Shown: positions 7,252 through 10,440 of the stretch, one piece after another
Numbering within the stretch: the stretch's first letter is position 1
Layout of the letters: every line of letters begins with the position of its first letter
Assembly (NCBI GenBank): GCA_903970295.1
Contig: CAJCHQ010000409.1
Coordinates: forward strand, 1 to 10,440
DNA length: 10,440 nucleotides
Direction: 5' to 3'
From: Bryobacterales bacterium
GTDB lineage: Bacteria > Cyanobacteriota > Vampirovibrionia > Obscuribacterales > Obscuribacteraceae
Notes under the pieces: generated by a model
Databases searched by the model: none
What the model was told of the DNA's origin: nothing
Seen by the model: only the letters and a program-made list of their open reading frames with translations
Position numbers and translations under genes: made by a program

Positions 7252-7944
7252 ATGAAAACAGCTCAAAAGCTGTTCAGCTTGAGACACAGCGAGATTTTCG
7301 AATCGTTCAATGCGGTAGAACTGGGGCGCCTCTTAGGCATTCTTGAAGAACTAGAGCTAGCCAAGCACCATGTCATATTTTCTCCGGGCGTACCCTCAGA
7401 CGCTATCTACTTTATAGAGAAGGGGCGCGTCCGAGTAACGAAGTTATCGGCCGAAGGCAAGACCGTAATTCTTGCTCTTCTAGGTCCGGGCGATCTGATT
7501 GGAGAAGCGGCCTGGGAAACTGGAGAGCACGATAGCTATGCCGAAACCCTGGAAGAATCCAGAATCTATCAAATCAGCCGCGAGGCATTTCACGGATTTA
7601 TTCGTGAAAATCCTGAATTTGGTTTGCGCTTAATCCAGATTCTGGGCATTCGATTGAAGCAAGCTCAGGCCCGAATTGAAGATCTCGTTTTCAGGCAAGT
7701 CCCGAGTCGTGTAGCAAGGCTCCTGATCAGTTTGGCCGAGAGCCACGGAAAAGTAACGCCAAATGGCATTCGTGTTGAATTTCCCCTGACTCATCAAGAA
7801 ATTGCTGACCTGGTCGGTTCTTCGCGGGTGACGGTGACACAAATTCTCAATCGTTTTCGTACCAGTCAATGGATTCAAATCGAGTCGAAGCGGGTGACGA
7901 TCCATAATCTCGATGCTCTCGAAGATATGGTCAAACAGCCTTAG
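7252..7944 (+). CDS. Crp/Fnr-family transcriptional regulator, NtcA-like DNA-binding domain
   Basis: A 230-residue protein from ATG 7252, preceded by GGGGGA six bases upstream; the frame also extends to a TTG at 7201, which has no ribosome site. Residues 15-110 are the cyclic-nucleotide-binding beta-roll (FSPGVPSDAIYFIEKGRVRV, LLGPGDLIGE). Residues 111-150 are the dimer helix, and 152-228 the winged helix. The helix-turn-helix reads HQEIADLVGSSRVTVTQIL (181-199), with Arg192 at the position of CRP Arg180. The GSSRVTVT string closely resembles the GSTRVTVT of cyanobacterial NtcA, whose operator is GTA-N8-TAC. In the phosphate-binding cassette, Gly84-Glu85 are kept, but the Arg-Ser pair that contacts cAMP phosphate in CRP aligns with Asp94-Ser95, so ordinary cAMP binding is doubtful. 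No Fnr-type N-terminal cysteines are present. It lies divergent from recA. Confidence 0.92.
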   Translation: MKTAQKLFSLRHSEIFESFNAVELGRLLGILEELELAKHHVIFSPGVPSDAIYFIEKGRVRVTKLSAEGKTVILALLGPGDLIGEAAWETGEHDSYAETLEESRIYQISREAFHGFIRENPEFGLRLIQILGIRLKQAQARIEDLVFRQVPSRVARLLISLAESHGKVTPNGIRVEFPLTHQEIADLVGSSRVTVTQILNRFRTSQWIQIESKRVTIHNLDALEDMVKQP

Positions 7945-8242
7945 TTCGTTAGATTCTGGCAAAAAGACTTCGCCTGGCTGGCACAATTTGGGGGCGGGCG
8001 AAATTTGTCGGTCGATCTAAATTATTCGATGGAATGCGGATATATTGCAGTCGCCTTCCTTACTATGGGAATTGAGTTCTGGCGAGCTATTCCCAAGCCT
8101 TAGAAAAACTAGAAAGGTAATTTAGTCCTGTCCCTTGACTAGGGCAAACACCATGTTCGCCCGTTTCACCCCGGTCTATGATCGAATGACTCGGTCCATT
8201 AACAGTGGTCTGGCGTTCACTTAAGCCGGGGAGTAATAGACC
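7945..8242. other. Intergenic space between the regulator and the cysteine-motif membrane protein
   Basis: A 298-bp space. Near its start TTCGCC (7969-7974) and GGCGAA (7997-8002) form a 6-bp inverted repeat with a long 22-base loop and then ATTTGT, a weak terminator candidate for the regulator gene. A 23-codon frame at 8153-8224 is noted as a finding only. No convincing -35/-10 pair stands out on either strand. Confidence 0.4.
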
Positions 8243-8974
8243 GTGGTTAATCTCGACGATATCTCGATCAGCTATCCATGCCCCGCTAACTGGAATGCGA
8301 TGGAAGGCGACGAACGGGTGCGTTTCTGCTCTCAATGCAAATTGAATGTCTACAATATTTCGGAGATGAGTAAGAACGATGCCGAGAGGCTGATATCCGA
8401 GAAGGAAGGAGAAGCGCAACTTTGTATCAGGCTCTACAGGCGCCCGGATGGAAGCGTAATTACCGACAATTGCCCTGTCGGCTTGAAAAAGTTTCGCGCT
8501 CAGGTGCGAGCGAATTTCACAGCGCTGGCTATTTGGGTGTTCGGAATAGCATTCGTCTCATGGGTGGGTCTACAACTTCACCCGGTGCGGTACACCATCA
8601 TCAGCGGTGGCATGGGCTCACCAATGCCTTTGCCGTTGAAGCCAGGCTTTGCTGTGTTGTCTGCTTCATTCCTCGCTACCCAGCTTGCTCTCACTGCCGT
8701 GTCTCTTCACAAATCATGGACGAAGCAGTGGTTCTGGGCCACAGTAGTCACTTTTTTTGCCGGACTGGCATTTGGTGGCTTAGCCTCAATGGGGATTCTG
8801 TTCGACCCGATCTATTTCATCACCTTTATGTTGCCCTATGGCATTCTTTTCGCCATGAGCAGTCTGCTGACGACGCTGCTCGTACTCAATCGTAGTCATC
8901 TCGATCAGTTGAAAAACTACTTCGAGTTTAGACAAAAACTGGGTTCATGTTCGTTGCCGATGATTGTGGAATAG
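8243..8974 (+). CDS. Cysteine-motif domain fused to a four-helix membrane protein
   Basis: A 243-residue protein from GTG 8243. An in-frame stop at 8237-8239 makes this the earliest possible start, and the next in-frame ATG (residue 20) would remove the first conserved cysteine; GGGGAG lies about 9 bases upstream. The N-terminal 85 residues contain Cys13 (YPCPANWNAM), Cys29 and Cys32 (RVRFCSQCKLNVYNIS), Cys61 (LCIRLYRRPDGSVIT) and Cys77 (DNCPVG). I recognise this pattern from uncharacterised proteins in many bacteria; it suggests a zinc- or iron-sulfur-binding module, but no function is established to my knowledge. Four hydrophobic segments follow at about 92-112, 134-154, 163-186 and 190-215. 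With no signal sequence ahead of it, the cysteine domain probably faces the cytoplasm. Function unknown; a membrane-attached sensor or metal-binding accessory is possible. Confidence 0.85.
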   Translation: MVNLDDISISYPCPANWNAMEGDERVRFCSQCKLNVYNISEMSKNDAERLISEKEGEAQLCIRLYRRPDGSVITDNCPVGLKKFRAQVRANFTALAIWVFGIAFVSWVGLQLHPVRYTIISGGMGSPMPLPLKPGFAVLSASFLATQLALTAVSLHKSWTKQWFWATVVTFFAGLAFGGLASMGILFDPIYFITFMLPYGILFAMSSLLTTLLVLNRSHLDQLKNYFEFRQKLGSCSLPMIVE

Positions 8975-8987
8975 CTCGGTCGAGCCA

Positions 8988-9006
8988 TGTGCACATCCAA
9001 TGCACA
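8988..9006. promoter_or_regulatory. Second TGTGC-N9-GCACA palindrome, upstream of the GH5-like gene
   Basis: TGTGCA (8988-8993), seven bases, TGCACA (9001-9006): 6-bp arms, identical in core and spacing to the palindrome near recA. It sits 13 bases after the stop of the membrane-protein gene and about 100 bases before the ATG at 9108. Because GCTTTTC follows, it could instead be a weak terminator hairpin for the upstream gene; the sequence alone does not decide. Confidence 0.4.
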
Positions 9007-9042
9007 GCTTTTCGACAAATGAGTCTTAGATTGTTAGCAGAC

Positions 9043-9059
9043 GGCAGAAAGTTACTGCC
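9043..9059 (+). terminator. Weak hairpin, possible terminator
   Basis: GGCAG (9043-9047) and CTGCC (9055-9059) pair around a 7-base loop, followed by TCTTCTTACT. The stem is short and the T-tract is broken by C, so this is a marginal terminator candidate for the gene ending at 8974. It precedes the GH5-like gene by about 48 bases. Confidence 0.25.
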
Positions 9060-9107
9060 TCTTCTTACTAATTGCTTATGTCGAATGTCAAAGCTGAGGG
9101 GTCGCAA

Positions 9108-10440
9108 ATGGCATACGAACGTTTGGATAAATTCGATCGAAATTCTTCTGATAGCGGGTCTGCCCACGCCGGGATGACTGCTGCGGCCAGGGAAGCCTAC
9201 GAACCTTCAAGCGGCGGAATGAGTTGGAATTTTCATCGGCACGACTCATCATCATCGTCCGATTTACCGCCCTTGTCTTTGAGCAATTCAGGCGCTGAAA
9301 ATTCGGCAATGCAGAACGGCGGGCTAACGGGGCAAACATCCGCAGCATCCGGGACTATGGATGCACAGTCAGGCGTTGGGCAGCAGAATATGCCGGCAGA
9401 ATTGCAGCAGCTCGAAACTGGCATCCAGAATCAACTCGCTGCGCTTTCGCAGGAGGTGACACAACTGCAAAGCCTGCTCGGTATCAATTCTCAGGCGCCT
9501 GAAACCGCTGTGTCACCCGCTTCTCCTACGGTAAGTGATACCGCTGGTGGGGCCACCGGTGCGAGCTCGTCAACTGCCGCGTCGCTTGCGCAAATGGAAT
9601 CAGCCCCCCAGACGACCCAACAACTTTCCGGTCCAGTTGCCGATATTACCGCAAACGATACATCTGCAACAGCGAGCTTGCCTGCGGAAATCGCCCCCCA
9701 GGCACAAACAACGCCTGCAGCAGCGAGCGTGCCTGCGGAAGTCGCCCCCCAGGCACAAACAACGCCTGCAGCAGCGAGCGTGCCTGCTGAAGTCGCCCCC
9801 CAGGCACAAACAACGCCTGCAGCAGCGAGCCCACCTGCGGAAGTAGCTCCGCAGGCGCAGACGGCTCCCGCAAATGTTCAGGCTAGCACGACTGCCAATT
9901 CTCCCGCTTCCACCGCAGCAACTCCAGCAGCCGGTGACGGCAGTGGCTTTCAGACAACCAATGGACAACTGACATACAATGGCAACCTCTTGAGCGGCGT
10001 GGCCGTCACCGGGCAGTACGTGGAACAAGTTGGGGCGCAACAAGCGGCGGCTACAATCAAGGCAGATTTCCCCAATATAAATGTGGTGCGCCTTGCCACT
10101 AGCCCCAATGGTGGTGCTTTTAGTCAAGGCAATTCGATCTCGGGCGGCGAATCTGTGGCTGACATAGATGCTGCTATTCAGGCATTCAACGCCCAGGGCA
10201 TCGGCGTTATCGTCGACAATCATGGGGCAGACTCGAGCACCGCAGATAACGTCTCCCAGGATGGCGGTGAGCCGGCCTGGTTTGGACAATTGGCTTCTGA
10301 CAATAAGAACAACAACAACGTGATGTTCCAGACTCAAAATGAACCGACCGGCGGAGACGGCGGGGCCGACGTCAATTCGATTGTGCAGGAGCAACAAGCT
10401 GCATACAACGCAATTCGAGCTAATGGATTAGATCGGAAGA
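9108..10440 (+). CDS. GH5-like glycoside hydrolase with repeat-bearing N-terminal half, 3' truncated
   Basis: The frame runs from ATG 9108, with GAGGGG six bases upstream, to the right edge without a stop: 444 residues visible. Residues 1-95 are polar Ser/Gly/Gln-rich; 96-125 look like a short coiled coil (LQQLETGIQNQL, LSQEVTQLQSLL). Residues 126-280 are an Ala/Pro/Thr/Gln linker with four copies of a 17-residue repeat (PAEVAPQAQTTPAAA core). From about 285 the chain resembles the start of a GH5 (clan GH-A) TIM barrel: INVVRLA with Arg328, IGVIVDNHG with His372, WFGQLASDNKNNNNVMF, then QNEP with Asn411 and Glu412 as the expected acid/base. The nucleophile Glu would lie past the window edge. 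Members cleave beta-glucans, mannans or related polysaccharides; the substrate cannot be assigned. No hydrophobic signal peptide is visible, unusual for this type of enzyme. Confidence 0.82.
   Translation, partial: MAYERLDKFDRNSSDSGSAHAGMTAAAREAYEPSSGGMSWNFHRHDSSSSSDLPPLSLSNSGAENSAMQNGGLTGQTSAASGTMDAQSGVGQQNMPAELQQLETGIQNQLAALSQEVTQLQSLLGINSQAPETAVSPASPTVSDTAGGATGASSSTAASLAQMESAPQTTQQLSGPVADITANDTSATASLPAEIAPQAQTTPAAASVPAEVAPQAQTTPAAASVPAEVAPQAQTTPAAASPPAEVAPQAQTAPANVQASTTANSPASTAATPAAGDGSGFQTTNGQLTYNGNLLSGVAVTGQYVEQVGAQQAAATIKADFPNINVVRLATSPNGGAFSQGNSISGGESVADIDAAIQAFNAQGIGVIVDNHGADSSTADNVSQDGGEPAWFGQLASDNKNNNNVMFQTQNEPTGGDGGADVNSIVQEQQAAYNAIRANGLDRK
9671..9874 (+). repeat. Four tandem copies of a 51-bp in-frame repeat
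   Basis: Units start at 9671, 9722, 9773 and 9824 (period 51 bp, 17 codons). The first three are almost identical at the DNA level, including silent positions, with changes such as TTG/GTG and GCG/GCT. The fourth has diverged with many third-base changes. They encode the Pro/Ala/Gln/Thr linker of the GH5-like protein. Near-identity suggests recent duplication by slippage or unequal recombination, so copy number may vary between strains. Confidence 0.9.

Noticed and set aside
8087..8419. Minus-strand 110-codon frame across the regulator/membrane-protein gap
   Set aside because: Overlaps the conserved cysteine domain on the other strand and shows no family features.
9535..9846. Plus-strand frame with Arg/Gln-rich repeats
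   Set aside because: Out-of-frame reading of the same 51-bp repeat inside the GH5-like gene; no start signal.
9600..10397. Long minus-strand frame (265 codons) with Cys/Arg-rich repeats
   Set aside because: It is antisense to the GH5-like gene. Its repeats are merely the complement of the 51-bp tandem repeat, and the plus-strand frame has a good ribosome site and family motifs.

Overview
The window reads as a stretch of bacterial chromosome with closely packed housekeeping and envelope genes, base composition around 50% GC, and no rRNA, tRNA, CRISPR array, insertion sequence or phage gene that I can see. The best guess for the host is a member of the Cyanobacteriota, probably a non-photosynthetic lineage (Melainabacteria/Vampirovibrionia, perhaps Obscuribacterales). 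This rests on the recognition helix of the Crp-family regulator, which closely resembles cyanobacterial NtcA, on a DUF4388 domain protein, and on a general resemblance of the TPR protein; no photosynthesis gene is present and no marker gene settles the point. Treat the taxonomy as inference.

Layout. Positions 1-389 (+) hold the 3' end of an RlpA-like double-psi beta-barrel protein, which converges with a long minus-strand block, leaving one base between the stop codons. Read in its own direction, the minus-strand block runs: recA (6855-5683), a strong hairpin, lnt for apolipoprotein N-acyltransferase (5588-3963), an exported SRPBCC-fold protein overlapping the lnt 3' end (4006-3278), a second strong hairpin, a DUF4388 protein with a degenerate GGDEF-like C-terminus (3137-1545), and an exported TPR protein 8 nt downstream of it (1536-391). 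The plus strand from 7252 carries a Crp/Fnr-family regulator divergent from recA, a cysteine-motif plus four-helix membrane protein (8243-8974), and a large protein running off the right edge (9108-10440+) that combines a low-complexity N-terminal half containing a four-copy 51-bp repeat with the first part of a GH5-like glycoside hydrolase barrel.

How the parts fit. RlpA, Lnt, the exported SRPBCC protein and the exported TPR protein all point to the envelope of a diderm cell with lipoproteins. RecA is the DNA-repair recombinase. The 396-bp space between recA and the regulator looks regulatory. It holds a TATAAT box on the recA strand, a TGTGC-N9-GCACA palindrome just downstream of that box, and an exact GTA-N8-TAC site (the NtcA-type operator) on the regulator side. 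The same TGTGC-N9-GCACA palindrome recurs upstream of the GH5-like gene.

The most interesting leads are the shared palindrome, the GTA-N8-TAC site paired with an NtcA-like DNA-binding domain, the DUF4388/dead-GGDEF architecture, the cysteine-motif membrane protein, the extended RecA N-terminus, and the repeat-bearing GH5-like protein without a visible signal peptide. I did not find a clear new multi-gene system such as defence, biosynthetic or mobile machinery.
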